DNA of 63,661 nucleotides from Sulfurimonadaceae bacterium (GTDB taxonomy: Bacteria; Campylobacterota; Campylobacteria; Campylobacterales; Sulfurimonadaceae): contig JAQUHB010000015.1 in the NCBI GenBank assembly GCA_028683835.1, positions 1 through 63,661 on the forward strand. Direction: 5' to 3'. The position numbers and the translations under genes were made by a program. This document shows, piece after piece, positions 9,261 to 18,789 of this stretch (the first letter of the stretch is position 1; every line of letters starts with the position of its first letter). The notes beneath the pieces were generated by a model, which searched no databases, was not told where the DNA came from, and saw only the letters and a program-made list of their open reading frames with translations.

Positions 9261-9932
9261 ATGGGACAAATAATAACAGCAAATGTAGCAACAAGCCTTT
9301 ATTGGCTGGGAAGATATATAGAACGTATAGAAAAGACACTCTATCAAGTGATTAAAGCATATGATAAGGTTGTTGATGTCGACAAGAGTGCAGGAGTAAA
9401 ACTTTATGATAATTTTGGCATAGATTTAAAATATGACAATGCTCTGGAGTTTTTGGATGTAGCTCTTATGGGTGAACATTCTTCAAATATGCTGACACTT
9501 TCCGGTTTTGCAAGAGAAAATGCGATTATCAGCCGTAACCATCTCAATAATGCCTCTTTTGGAGAGATCATCGCCTTACATGCTCTTTTTCAAAATACTA
9601 CAAAAGCACATGTAATTATTGACTATAAAATTATAGACGATGCTCAATCACTCATCAGTGAAATTTGGGGAGAGTTTGCAAAACGTGAACATAAGCAAAA
9701 TAATGATTATTTTATAAAACTTGGTAAACTTGTTGAAGAGGTTGATTTTTATTTCCGATTTCATGCAGAGGATGCATACTCTGAAATCATCGTAGCGGAG
9801 ATCCATACTATCTTAGATATTTTATCTGGAGAGGCTACGTCCATTACAAGTCAATCACAAAAACAGAGTGGTACTTCTTCAGATACTATGAGTGCAATAT
9901 ACAAAAAAATAGACACTATAATAATCGAGTAA
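9261..9932 (+). CDS. Alpha-E domain protein (DUF403), stand-alone form
   Basis: All-helical partner of the permuted ATP-grasp protein; its biochemical role is not established. The N-terminal signature ATSLYWLGRYIERIEKT is characteristic, and the same motif (AENLFWLGRYLARA) opens the second half of the fused protein encoded at 12772-15267. At 223 aa it is shorter than typical alpha-E proteins (about 310 aa), so the C-terminal part may be reduced. Spacing to the ATP-grasp gene is 1 nt and to the next gene 1 nt, so these are clearly one operon. Confidence 0.88.
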   Translation: MGQIITANVATSLYWLGRYIERIEKTLYQVIKAYDKVVDVDKSAGVKLYDNFGIDLKYDNALEFLDVALMGEHSSNMLTLSGFARENAIISRNHLNNASFGEIIALHALFQNTTKAHVIIDYKIIDDAQSLISEIWGEFAKREHKQNNDYFIKLGKLVEEVDFYFRFHAEDAYSEIIVAEIHTILDILSGEATSITSQSQKQSGTSSDTMSAIYKKIDTIIIE

Positions 9933-9933
9933 C

Positions 9934-10884
9934 ATGCAAATAACAGAAATTTTTTCTTCACAACTTCCAGTCGGCGAAAAACTGACCATCAAAAAAGGCA
10001 GGTTTGAGCCAAAAGAAAAAAAGCCAGACACAAAACGTATCAGTATAGTAAGTGGAACTCACGGTGATGAACTTGAAGGTCAGTATGTCATCTATCTGCT
10101 TTCTTCATGGCTAAATGAAAATCCGGATGCCATCAATGGTATAGTCGATCTTTATCCTGCGGTGAATTCTTTAGGGATCGATACAATTACGAGAGGATTT
10201 CCTATCTATGAAGTCGATCTCAATCGTACTTTTCCCGGCGCTAAACATGACTATCTTCCTGGGCAACTAGTCCATGCTTTAGCAGAAGATGTAAAAGGGA
10301 GTGACATTGCTATCGATATTCACTCATCAAATATTTTTTTAAAAGAGATCCCTCAGATCAGAATCAATAAAGAGTTTTCCCCTTCCACTCTTCCTCTAGC
10401 GAAAAAACTCAATTGTGACTTTATCTGGATTCATGACGCCGTCACTGTTTTAGAAGCTACTTTTTCTCATACTATGAATGAGATGGGAACAAAAACTTTA
10501 GTTGTGGAGATGGGAGTCGGGATGACTCTCACACAAGCTTATGGTAGACAACTTTTAAGCGGTATTTTAAATCTCTTGAAATCTGAGGGGATCATCACAA
10601 CAGATGAAGAGTTTGAACAAAGAGAACCGTTCTCCTCAGAAGTGGGAGATGTTTTTTATATCAATTCTCCATCAGCTGGTCTTTTTGTGCAATCAATTAC
10701 CCATTGTGCGATTATCAAAAAAGGTGATGTTATCGGAACAATCGTAGATCCACTAAGCGGAAAGATACACCATACCATTTATGCTCCAAGTGGAGGTATT
10801 TTATTTACACTCAGAGAGTTTCCTGTTGTATATGAAGGTTCTCTTATAGCTAGAATTTTTGGAGAGAGTCATGAAAACAATTGA
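9934..10884 (+). CDS. Succinylglutamate desuccinylase/aspartoacylase-type zinc enzyme
   Basis: Zinc-dependent amidohydrolase or carboxypeptidase-like protein of the AstE/AspA family. The metal site is intact: His43 and Glu46 in SGTHGDELEG and His130 in DIHSS. The substrate-binding VDLNRTFPG (Asn97, Arg98) and a candidate catalytic Glu192 in VVEMG are also present. The C-terminal 90 residues form a barrel-sandwich/lipoyl-like beta domain (SAGLF, GDVIGTI, APSGGIL). Its place inside an ATP-grasp/alpha-E operon suggests it trims or deacylates the product of the ligase; that is inference. The following gene is a degenerate paralogue. Confidence 0.88.
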   Translation: MQITEIFSSQLPVGEKLTIKKGRFEPKEKKPDTKRISIVSGTHGDELEGQYVIYLLSSWLNENPDAINGIVDLYPAVNSLGIDTITRGFPIYEVDLNRTFPGAKHDYLPGQLVHALAEDVKGSDIAIDIHSSNIFLKEIPQIRINKEFSPSTLPLAKKLNCDFIWIHDAVTVLEATFSHTMNEMGTKTLVVEMGVGMTLTQAYGRQLLSGILNLLKSEGIITTDEEFEQREPFSSEVGDVFYINSPSAGLFVQSITHCAIIKKGDVIGTIVDPLSGKIHHTIYAPSGGILFTLREFPVVYEGSLIARIFGESHENN

Positions 10885-11806
10885 AATACTTCGTATAGAC
10901 TCACTCAATCGCTCGCCGCTTATCGTAGAAGGATATCTTTTTGAAGGATCAGAACCAACAGCGCCGAGTGTTGCCATCGTAGGAGCTATGGAAGGAGAAA
11001 CTATTTTACCTCTTTATACGGCTTCAAAACTTGTAGATTTTTTAAGACATAGTTTAGATGATGAAAGTAAAATAGTAGGAAATATTTTAGTGATTCCATC
11101 TGTAAATCATTATGCTCTAAATATAAATCAACGTTTTTGGCCTCTTGATAAAACAGATATTAACACAATGTTTCCAGGTTACGGCGAGGGAGAAACAACA
11201 CAGAGAATCGCTAAAAAACTCTTTGATGCACTTCAAGGTTATACCCACGGAATCATCTTAGAAACAAGAGAAGGGATCTCCACTTGTATACCTTATATCA
11301 AACTTTTCGAGTCAGGCTATGAGGACCTCAAATCTGCTAAAAAGTTTGGATACAGACTCATCCACCATAAAAGTCTCAAACCTACGGATACAGTATCTCT
11401 ACAATATAACTGGCAACTTTGGGGTACAAAGGCCTACTCTATCATTTGTCCGAGTGATACAAATATTGACCTCAATACATCTAATGAAGTTTTTGATGGA
11501 ATTGTAAACTTCCTTAGCAAAAATAAGATTATTCGATATAAAGTTCTCTCGGGCTATCAATCAACTATTGTAAAAAATAGGGATATTGAGATCATAAAAA
11601 CTTCCAAAAGTGGAATTTTCATCCCCACGAAAAAGATAGGTACTACTATCAAAAAAGATGAGATGATAGGTAAAGTGATCCACTCTCTTGAGGGCAAAGT
11701 CACCCACAGAATCTTTTCTCCATGTGATGGACTTATTGCTTGCATATATAAAAATGGGCTCATTTTTGAAAATGCAGTTGCATTTCGTGTTATTAAAAGC
11801 GGTTAA
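10871..11806 (+). CDS. Degenerate aspartoacylase-family paralogue, predicted inactive
   Basis: Clearly the same fold as the preceding gene product, including the C-terminal beta domain (KSGIFIP, KDEMIGKVI, SPCDGLIA), but the metal site is gone. His43 of the partner aligns with Met40 (GAMEGE), DIHSS aligns with LETRE so the second histidine is lost, and NRTFPG becomes NTMFPG so the substrate arginine is lost. One acidic position (Glu43) remains. It starts at the ATG at 10871 with GGAGAG upstream and overlaps the active gene by 14 bp, which suggests strict co-expression. A regulatory or substrate-binding subunit forming a heteromer with the active enzyme is the simplest idea; no function is demonstrated. 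Confidence 0.8.
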   Translation: MKTIEILRIDSLNRSPLIVEGYLFEGSEPTAPSVAIVGAMEGETILPLYTASKLVDFLRHSLDDESKIVGNILVIPSVNHYALNINQRFWPLDKTDINTMFPGYGEGETTQRIAKKLFDALQGYTHGIILETREGISTCIPYIKLFESGYEDLKSAKKFGYRLIHHKSLKPTDTVSLQYNWQLWGTKAYSIICPSDTNIDLNTSNEVFDGIVNFLSKNKIIRYKVLSGYQSTIVKNRDIEIIKTSKSGIFIPTKKIGTTIKKDEMIGKVIHSLEGKVTHRIFSPCDGLIACIYKNGLIFENAVAFRVIKSG

Positions 11807-11818
11807 ATTTGCTTTTTA
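11795..11818. terminator. Weak hairpin between convergent operons
   Basis: AAAAGC (11795-11800) pairs with GCTTTT (11811-11816), followed by more T on the plus strand. The stem is short and overlaps the stop codon of the preceding gene, so this is only a possible terminator. Confidence 0.3.
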
Positions 11819-11827
11819 TCACTCATA

Positions 11828-12769
11828 CTAATATTGATTTTGACTCTGACTTTGTGTTTGAGCCTGCATTTGTACTTTTTCCTCTTCTCGTCTCACATCT
11901 ACCATCACTGAGAGATGACTGCTTCCACTGCTCATGACTACGCCTTTAAGCGGAGAGATATCATGATAATCACGTCCAGAACCTAAAAGAATATGCTGTT
12001 CCTTAGGAATAATATTATTCGTAGGATCAAACTCTGCCCAACCCGCATTTGGAATATACACACTAAACCATGCATGCGAAGCATCTGCTCCGAAAAGTTT
12101 CTCTTGTCCCTCTGGAGGCAATGTTTCTATATATCCACTCATATATTTTGCTGGTAAACCAATACTTCGAAGAGCTGATATCCCAAACTGTGCAAAATCT
12201 TGACAAACACCCTTCTTTGATTCAAAAGTTTTTTCCACTGGTGTTGTGATATCACTAAAGCCTGAAACAAATTCAAAATCTCTGTAGATACGCTCCATCA
12301 GTTCATTGGCAGATTCAAAAACATCTCTCTCTTTAGCAAATGACTCCAAGGCATAATCTCTAATGAGTTTGGATTTTCTCGTAATAAGTTTGGATTCATA
12401 CAAAAACTGTTTCGCCTCCAAGTCATCTGCATGAAATTTTGACAAACGCTCTAATGCATCGCCAAAAGAGATACTTTTTCTCCTTAAATTATCAACTTGC
12501 TCTTTGATAATCTCTGGAAAAATTTCTACTTTTGATTTTCCAATTACAGAAAGGGAGTGATGCGGTTCTCGCAATAAAAGATGCATATTTTCATTTCCAA
12601 AACTATCTATAAATTCATGAGATTCATACTCTTTTGGCGTAAACTCCATCGAAAATTCCAGGAGCTTTTGAGACAAAGACTCCTTTGGTTTCAACCTCGC
12701 AATATTATGACTAAAACTTACCATACTTTGATAATTAAAAACTGTTTTATGAAAAATATTATAAATCAT
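11828..12769 (-). CDS. Transglutaminase-like cysteine protease-fold protein
   Basis: Transglutaminase-superfamily protein with the usual N-terminal beta domain (FNYQSMVSFSHNIARLKP) and a complete Cys-His-Asp triad: Cys in KKGVCQDFAQ, His in DASHAWFSVYIP and Asp in AEFDPTNN. The C-terminus is a low-complexity Gln/Ser tail (QAQTQSQSQNQ). This COG1305-type family regularly accompanies permuted ATP-grasp and alpha-E proteins, where it is presumed to cleave or exchange peptide amide bonds. It is the last gene of a minus-strand operon, 2 nt after the fused ATP-grasp/alpha-E gene, and is convergent with the deacylase pair. Confidence 0.9.
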   Translation of the reverse strand: MIYNIFHKTVFNYQSMVSFSHNIARLKPKESLSQKLLEFSMEFTPKEYESHEFIDSFGNENMHLLLREPHHSLSVIGKSKVEIFPEIIKEQVDNLRRKSISFGDALERLSKFHADDLEAKQFLYESKLITRKSKLIRDYALESFAKERDVFESANELMERIYRDFEFVSGFSDITTPVEKTFESKKGVCQDFAQFGISALRSIGLPAKYMSGYIETLPPEGQEKLFGADASHAWFSVYIPNAGWAEFDPTNNIIPKEQHILLGSGRDYHDISPLKGVVMSSGSSHLSVMVDVRREEEKVQMQAQTQSQSQNQY

Positions 12770-12771
12770 AT

Positions 12772-15267
12772 TTACTCATCATAATGTGAAAAGTAGGTAT
12801 TTGAAAATTCACTTGAACACTCCAGATATAAATCTGAAAGCTTAAGCAACATGGCGTCAAGTTTGACATATATCCCCTCATCTTTTTCTATTTCCAATAG
12901 ATTTACAAGCTGTATCGACTCAAGAAGTTTTTGAGCCTGTGCTATTGGTTTTTCATATGAAGTAAGTTCCACTTTTGCCTTTGGCAAAAGCTTAAACTCT
13001 TTGAGCAACTCTCCTGTCATATACGCCAATGATTTTGGAAACTGTGAATTTAAAATCAAAAAATCTACAACATTTTCCAAATTTACTGAACTTCTATAAA
13101 AAGCTCTATAAGCATTAAAACTTTCTTGTGAATTCAACATCCCCTCAAGTACATCATGTCCTATAAATCGATCAAGTTTTAGACAAAGCATCGATCTAGA
13201 TTTAGAGATCAAAAGCAGCGCTGATTCAATCTTATAACCAACATCATAGATAATAAGGCCCTGTTCTTTAAAAACACTCTCTTTCACAAGTTCTTTATAC
13301 GCCATAAGATAGATAAGAAAATTATCTAGCTCACTTGCGACAATCAATGTGGAATCGTTCGTTCTATTAATAAATTCATTCCACTCTTTTTGCATCTTAT
13401 CAAAAAGTTTCGAGGACTCAAAGGCCAAAATATCTTTTAGGTTGATATTTGTATTAGACAGCATCATAACAGTAAAGGCAAGAGAGCCACTTCTTGAAGT
13501 ATCTTTAATAACAGAGGTTATCTCTCGCATTGGGAAGATCTCAAGACTCTCATCATTGCTAACATCTAAAAATCCAGGATAAGTCATCGTCATATGTGTA
13601 AGGGCATTTTGCAAGATTACCTGAGATTCTTTCGAAGTACCGACCTCATACCTATAAAAGTTAGTGATCTTTTTAACCACATGCATAATAAGACGTGTTG
13701 TTGTAATTGCGCGCGCAAGGTATCTTCCAAGCCAAAAAAGATTTTCTGCTTTTGGTGTTGAGATTTTATCAATAGAGGTTTCGACATATTGGGCATATTT
13801 AAAAGAATACGCCATGGAAATATCATCCTCTTTCCCACCCAATATCCAAAGATCCTTACTTGTACCACCTCTTTGCGAAGAAACAATCAGTGAATCTTTT
13901 TCTGTAGCTACTCGTACGAGACCACCATTCATCACACTGTAATCTTCCCCTTTTTTTAGACAAAATGTTCTTACTACAGCATTTCTAGGCTCAATAGTTC
14001 CATTTTCATAATAGGGAATCGTTGAAAAAACAACCTCTTGTTGAGCGACATATTGGTGTGGGCTTTGTAAGAGAAGAAGTGTTAAAGCTTCACGTTCAAG
14101 AAGTGACATTTTCTTGCCAAAATATACTTGAATACTTTCTGTTCTATCTATTTTTTTAATAATCAGCTTTTCAAGATTTTCTATTACAAAATCCAACTCT
14201 TTTTTCTGACCACACCACCATGTAGCAATCTGCGGAAGAATAAGTTTTTCTTGTAAAAAATATTCGCTTATCTTTTCCATAAATGGATTGAGTCCTGCAT
14301 TTTCTAAAACAGCACTACCGATTGGATTGATGATACTGAGATTGTTTTGTCGCATCGATTCTACAAGTCCGGCAACTCCGAGTCTTGATTCATCGTTGAG
14401 TTCAAGTGGATCGCAGTATCTATCATCGACTCTTCTTAAAAGAGTATTTATCTCTTTAAGCCCGCTTAAGCTTTTCAGCCAAAGAGAGCCGTTCTTACTG
14501 AGCAGATCATCCCCTTGAACAAGACTTATCTCTAAAAAGGAGCTTAGATATGCGTGCTCAAAATATGTCTCATTATGAGGCCCAGGTGTTAAAATAGCGG
14601 CTTTGGAAAGATCACCTCCAGTGAGATCAAGAAGTAATTTTTTATAATCTTCAATAAAAGTATAAAGCTTCTTTGTTGCAATATTTGGATACAAATCTTT
14701 TGCAATCGAGTTCATAGTAAGACGGTTTTCTATTGAGTATCCAAGACCTGAAGGTGCTTGAGTTCTGTCATTGATAATCCACATCTTTCCATCAGGACCT
14801 CGAGCCATATCTGTCGCGTAAAAATAGAGGTTGAAGTTTTCTTTAAAGCCAAAGTCGAACACTTCAGGCGCGTAACCTTTATGCCCATAAACAACTTCTG
14901 CCGGAATGATATTTTCTTTAATAAGCTTTTGTTCACTGTATAAATCTTTTAAAATAAGATTTAAAAGTTTCGCTCTTTGCTTTAAACCTTTTCTTATCTC
15001 GCTCCACTCATCTTCACAAATAACAAACGGGATAGGATCCATACTCCAAGAGCGCTGAGCACTCTTTTCATGAGTATCATAAATATTAAATGTAACTCCA
15101 TTATCTTCCAGGTGCCAGTCGATATCGCTTTGTTTCTCTTTTAAAAGATCCCAACCCGCTTTTTCAATATCCTCGACAATATTATTCCAATATTGCCTAA
15201 CATTTTTTTTCTCATCAAATACCTCATCTATTGAGGATTCAACAACATAACTCTCAAAAATTGACAT
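12772..15267 (-). CDS. Fused circularly permuted ATP-grasp and alpha-E protein
   Basis: Two-domain 831-aa protein. Residues about 1-490 are a permuted ATP-grasp domain (TQAPSGLGYSIENRL, ILTPGPHNETYFEHAYLS, LLRRVDDRYCDP, SQRGGTSKDLWIL). Residues about 500-831 are an alpha-E domain starting AENLFWLGRYLARA. It is therefore a fused equivalent of the separate genes at 7895 and 9261, and is probably specialised, because sequence identity by eye is modest. The reaction is predicted to be ATP-dependent amide formation; the substrate is unknown. It begins one base after the stop of the large transglutaminase gene, so expression is likely coupled. Confidence 0.92.
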   Translation of the reverse strand: MSIFESYVVESSIDEVFDEKKNVRQYWNNIVEDIEKAGWDLLKEKQSDIDWHLEDNGVTFNIYDTHEKSAQRSWSMDPIPFVICEDEWSEIRKGLKQRAKLLNLILKDLYSEQKLIKENIIPAEVVYGHKGYAPEVFDFGFKENFNLYFYATDMARGPDGKMWIINDRTQAPSGLGYSIENRLTMNSIAKDLYPNIATKKLYTFIEDYKKLLLDLTGGDLSKAAILTPGPHNETYFEHAYLSSFLEISLVQGDDLLSKNGSLWLKSLSGLKEINTLLRRVDDRYCDPLELNDESRLGVAGLVESMRQNNLSIINPIGSAVLENAGLNPFMEKISEYFLQEKLILPQIATWWCGQKKELDFVIENLEKLIIKKIDRTESIQVYFGKKMSLLEREALTLLLLQSPHQYVAQQEVVFSTIPYYENGTIEPRNAVVRTFCLKKGEDYSVMNGGLVRVATEKDSLIVSSQRGGTSKDLWILGGKEDDISMAYSFKYAQYVETSIDKISTPKAENLFWLGRYLARAITTTRLIMHVVKKITNFYRYEVGTSKESQVILQNALTHMTMTYPGFLDVSNDESLEIFPMREITSVIKDTSRSGSLAFTVMMLSNTNINLKDILAFESSKLFDKMQKEWNEFINRTNDSTLIVASELDNFLIYLMAYKELVKESVFKEQGLIIYDVGYKIESALLLISKSRSMLCLKLDRFIGHDVLEGMLNSQESFNAYRAFYRSSVNLENVVDFLILNSQFPKSLAYMTGELLKEFKLLPKAKVELTSYEKPIAQAQKLLESIQLVNLLEIEKDEGIYVKLDAMLLKLSDLYLECSSEFSNTYFSHYDE

Positions 15268-18200
15268 CTACTGTTTGGCCCACTTTCTTCTCAAATCTAA
15301 AGTATTTGGATATTCCAAACTTTGTGCAACTTCTTGGAAATAGAAACGTTTTGTTTCTTTATTTGTTGCTTTTGTAACAACCGCGCGTTTTGCACCGTTG
15401 ACTTCAACAAGACTTTGTTGTACCACTGCTGAAGATATATATTCGATCTCACCTTGAGAGTGATTGAAATCCCAAAAACGGCTGATACGTCTTGATTCTG
15501 CTTCGTAGCTATTAACCGGAAAACTGTCATATGTACGTCCACCAGGATGTGAGACATGGTATGTCATCCCACCGATTGAGCGTTGGTTCCAAGTATCGAC
15601 CACATCAAAAGTAAGCGGTGTGTCTACACCGATAGTCGGATGCAACGCTGACCATGGTTGCCATGCTTTGTACTTGATTCCAGCGACAAACTCGCCCTCC
15701 ACTCCCGTAAAGCTAAGAGGAATTTTGACACCGTTACATGTAAGTACATATCGCTCCGGCACAAAGTGGTTTACTTTGACCTGCACACGCTCTAGCGATG
15801 AATCCACATAACGCGCTGTCCCCTGCGAAGAGCTCTCTTCACCAAGTACATGCCAAGGCTCGATCGCCGCACGAAGTTCAAGATGGAAGTTTTCAACCGT
15901 TGCCATACCATAAAGAGGAAATCTAAACTCGAAAAACGGGTCAAACCAGTCAAGCTGAAATGGATAGCCTTCATTATTTAAAAACTCAACAATATCTCTG
16001 ATATCCTCTTTGACATAATGTTCTAGCAAAAACTTATCATGCAATTGCGTTCCCCAACGAACAAGTTTATGTTTGTATGGTTTTTTCCAAAAAAGCGATA
16101 CTAAAGTACGCACTAAAAGCATCTGTAAGAGTGCCATATGTTGGTGAGGCGGCATATCAAAAGCACGAAGCTCGAGTATGCCAAGACGTCCAGTGCTAGA
16201 ATCTGGTGAATAGAGTTTATCTATACAAAACTCGCTTCTATGCGTATTTCCTGTGATATCTGTAAGCATATGACGGAACAGTCTGTCTGTCAGCCAAAAA
16301 GGCACTTCGCCATCCAGAGGAATCTGAGAAAACGCTATCTCTAATTCATACAAGTTTTCAAGTCGCCCCTCATCGACGCGCGGTGCTTGTGAAGTTGGCC
16401 CTATGAATGCACCGGAGAAAAGATAAGAGAGTCCCGGATGGTGCTGCCAAAATGTGAGTAAACTACGAAGTACTTCAGGACGGCGAAGAAGTGGACTGTC
16501 CTCAGGCTTGAGTGCACCTATGGTGACGTGATTTCCACCGCCTGTTCCCGTATGCTTGCCATCGAGCATAAATTTCTCTGTTCCTAGACGTGACTCTCTT
16601 GCATCTGCATACAATTGGAAAAGATTCTCTGTCAAATCTTTCCAAGAAGTCGCAGGCTGAATATTTACTTCAATAACTCCCGGATCTGGCGTAACTTTGA
16701 TACGGTCTATTCGTAAATCGTGAGCTGGTTCGTACCCTTCCAAAACCACTTTGATATCAAGCTTTTTAGCAACCTCTTCGATAGAGACCATCAGATCTAA
16801 AAATGCTTGAGTATGGTTAAGCGGCGGCAAAAAGATATAAAGTTTTCCATCACGAATTTCTATATTTAAAGCTGTTCTCACAAAGATATTATCTTGTACA
16901 TCTTTTGTTTTTACCATTTTCTCATATCGTGCACGCGCATCTTTTCTCAGTTTGTCAAACCCTGGAACATCGGCAAAAAGGTCAGGTTCAAAATGTAGAG
17001 GCAACTCCTCTTTTGGTTTTTGCTCTAGTGAATCCATCGGAAGTCTTAGTCCCAAAGGTGAGTTTCCCGAAATCAAGAAGAGTTCTCCACGTCTAAATTT
17101 CCATCCCGAACTGAGCCATTTTGTTTCGCCGAAATTGAGTGGAAGCACATAGCCTATCTCGCTGTTGAGCCCTTGAGAAAGCACTCTTGCGATGTTCTGA
17201 CGCTCTAAAGAATCTTTCAAATCTACCTTCGTAGCATCCACATCTATAGGAAGCTGTGCCTCTTTCATGATGTAATAATATGGATCTTCATACGCTTTTA
17301 TAACATTTTTAGGACTGATTCCAAGCATCAAAGCGAGAGTGTCTATAAACTTAATCGCATCTTTATTCGTGTAACTGTAAGTCTCATTTATATCTGCAAA
17401 AAGTGATGGGTCTTTCCAGATCTTTTTACCATCTTTTCGCCAAATGACAGAGGTCTGCCACCTTGGAATCGGTTCGCCCGGATACCATTTACCTTGCGCG
17501 TAATGAAGAAGTCCACCTTTTGTAAATGAGCCTAAAAGTTTTCGAGAGAGTTTATCTGCGAGCTCTCTTTTGTGTTCTCCATCCGCATCGGTATTCCACT
17601 GTGGAGATTCCATATCATCAATAGAAACGAAAGTTGGCTCGCCACCCATAGAGAGACGGACATCATTCATTTCTAGCTCTTTGTCTACTTCAAAACCTAA
17701 GTTATAAATCGCTTCCCATTGATCTTCGCGATAAGGTTTTGTGACACGAGGAGATTCGAAAATTCTTGTAACTGTATTGGAATATTCAAACTCCACTTCT
17801 GCTTTATCTCCAAGTCCTTCAATCGCATGAGCGCTCTCAAATGATGGCGTACACGCAAGAGGAATATGTCCCTCACCTGCGAAAAGCCCACTTGTAGCAT
17901 CTAGCCCTATCCAACCTGCACCTGGAATATAAACCTCTGTCCATGCATGAAGGTCTGTAAAATCCTCCTCAGGACCGCTTGCACCATCAAGTGACTTAAC
18001 GTCAGCCTTAAGCTGAACAAGGTAACCCGATACAAAGCGTGCCGCAAGCCCAAGATGACGTAACACTTGAACAAAAAGCCAGGCATAATCACGACAACTT
18101 CCGAGTTTATTGCCAAGTGTGATTTCACAAGTCTGCACTCCTGGTTCCATGCGTATAGTGTAATTCAAATATTTATAAATTTCTGTATTTAAATAGACCA

Positions 18201-18633
18201 AAAAATCATTGATCGGACGCTCTTTTGTATCAAGCGTTTTTAGAAATTCTTTTAATTTTTTGCCTTTGTCTGTGATTTCAAGGTAAGGACTCAGCTCTTT
18301 TTTTAACTCATCTTTATACTCAAACGGATAATTTGTTGCATATTCATCCACAAAAAAATCAAAAGGATTGATAGTGATCAAATCTGCGATGATTTCAACA
18401 TCAATCCCAAACTCTTTTACTTTTTCAGGAAAGACTATGCGTGCAAGGTAATTACCAAAAGGATCTTGTTGCCAATTTAGAAAGTGTTCTTTTGGGGTAA
18501 TATTTAATGAATAACTCTCAATAGGGGTTCTACTATGAGGCGCTGGACGAAGTCTTATGATATGTGGAGACAAAGAAATATATTTATCATATTTGTAGTG
18601 AGTCTTGTGCGAAATAACAACTTTCAGTGCCAT
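15268..18633 (-). CDS. Large transglutaminase-like protein with DUF2126 domain
   Basis: 1121-aa two-part protein. The N-terminal third (about 1-290) is a transglutaminase-like domain with a complete triad: Cys in NKLGSCRDYAW, His in TDLHAWTEVYIPG and Asp in IGLDATSG. The remaining 800 residues match the DUF2126 type, with MGGEPTFVSIDD, GTGGGNHVTIG, LSYLFSGAFIGPTSQAPR and YDSFPVNSYEAESRR. DUF2126 is a glutamine-synthetase-like region suspected of amidoligase chemistry in published comparative work. It is the first gene of the minus-strand operon that continues with the fused ATP-grasp/alpha-E gene and the smaller transglutaminase gene, and is divergent from the MKCGA peptide gene across 156 bp. 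Confidence 0.92.
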   Translation of the reverse strand: MALKVVISHKTHYKYDKYISLSPHIIRLRPAPHSRTPIESYSLNITPKEHFLNWQQDPFGNYLARIVFPEKVKEFGIDVEIIADLITINPFDFFVDEYATNYPFEYKDELKKELSPYLEITDKGKKLKEFLKTLDTKERPINDFLVYLNTEIYKYLNYTIRMEPGVQTCEITLGNKLGSCRDYAWLFVQVLRHLGLAARFVSGYLVQLKADVKSLDGASGPEEDFTDLHAWTEVYIPGAGWIGLDATSGLFAGEGHIPLACTPSFESAHAIEGLGDKAEVEFEYSNTVTRIFESPRVTKPYREDQWEAIYNLGFEVDKELEMNDVRLSMGGEPTFVSIDDMESPQWNTDADGEHKRELADKLSRKLLGSFTKGGLLHYAQGKWYPGEPIPRWQTSVIWRKDGKKIWKDPSLFADINETYSYTNKDAIKFIDTLALMLGISPKNVIKAYEDPYYYIMKEAQLPIDVDATKVDLKDSLERQNIARVLSQGLNSEIGYVLPLNFGETKWLSSGWKFRRGELFLISGNSPLGLRLPMDSLEQKPKEELPLHFEPDLFADVPGFDKLRKDARARYEKMVKTKDVQDNIFVRTALNIEIRDGKLYIFLPPLNHTQAFLDLMVSIEEVAKKLDIKVVLEGYEPAHDLRIDRIKVTPDPGVIEVNIQPATSWKDLTENLFQLYADARESRLGTEKFMLDGKHTGTGGGNHVTIGALKPEDSPLLRRPEVLRSLLTFWQHHPGLSYLFSGAFIGPTSQAPRVDEGRLENLYELEIAFSQIPLDGEVPFWLTDRLFRHMLTDITGNTHRSEFCIDKLYSPDSSTGRLGILELRAFDMPPHQHMALLQMLLVRTLVSLFWKKPYKHKLVRWGTQLHDKFLLEHYVKEDIRDIVEFLNNEGYPFQLDWFDPFFEFRFPLYGMATVENFHLELRAAIEPWHVLGEESSSQGTARYVDSSLERVQVKVNHFVPERYVLTCNGVKIPLSFTGVEGEFVAGIKYKAWQPWSALHPTIGVDTPLTFDVVDTWNQRSIGGMTYHVSHPGGRTYDSFPVNSYEAESRRISRFWDFNHSQGEIEYISSAVVQQSLVEVNGAKRAVVTKATNKETKRFYFQEVAQSLEYPNTLDLRRKWAKQ

Positions 18634-18752
18634 GGAGTCTCCTAATATATTGTAATTTAATGGACGATTATAACATTAAAGACTGAATTTTAAATCTCTC
18701 TAAAAGAAAAGATTTGTTTCATTTTTATACAATTTTATTCAAAAAATTTATA

Positions 18753-18758
18753 TATAAT
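18753..18758 (+). promoter_or_regulatory. -10 box for the MKCGA-repeat peptide gene
   Basis: TATAAT lies 31 bp before the start codon, in a strongly AT-rich stretch with phased T-runs that is typical of Campylobacterota promoters. The gap also has to hold the promoter of the divergent transglutaminase/DUF2126 operon. Confidence 0.5.
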
Positions 18759-18789
18759 ACTTTCATCTTTAAAATCCCAAAGGACGAAT

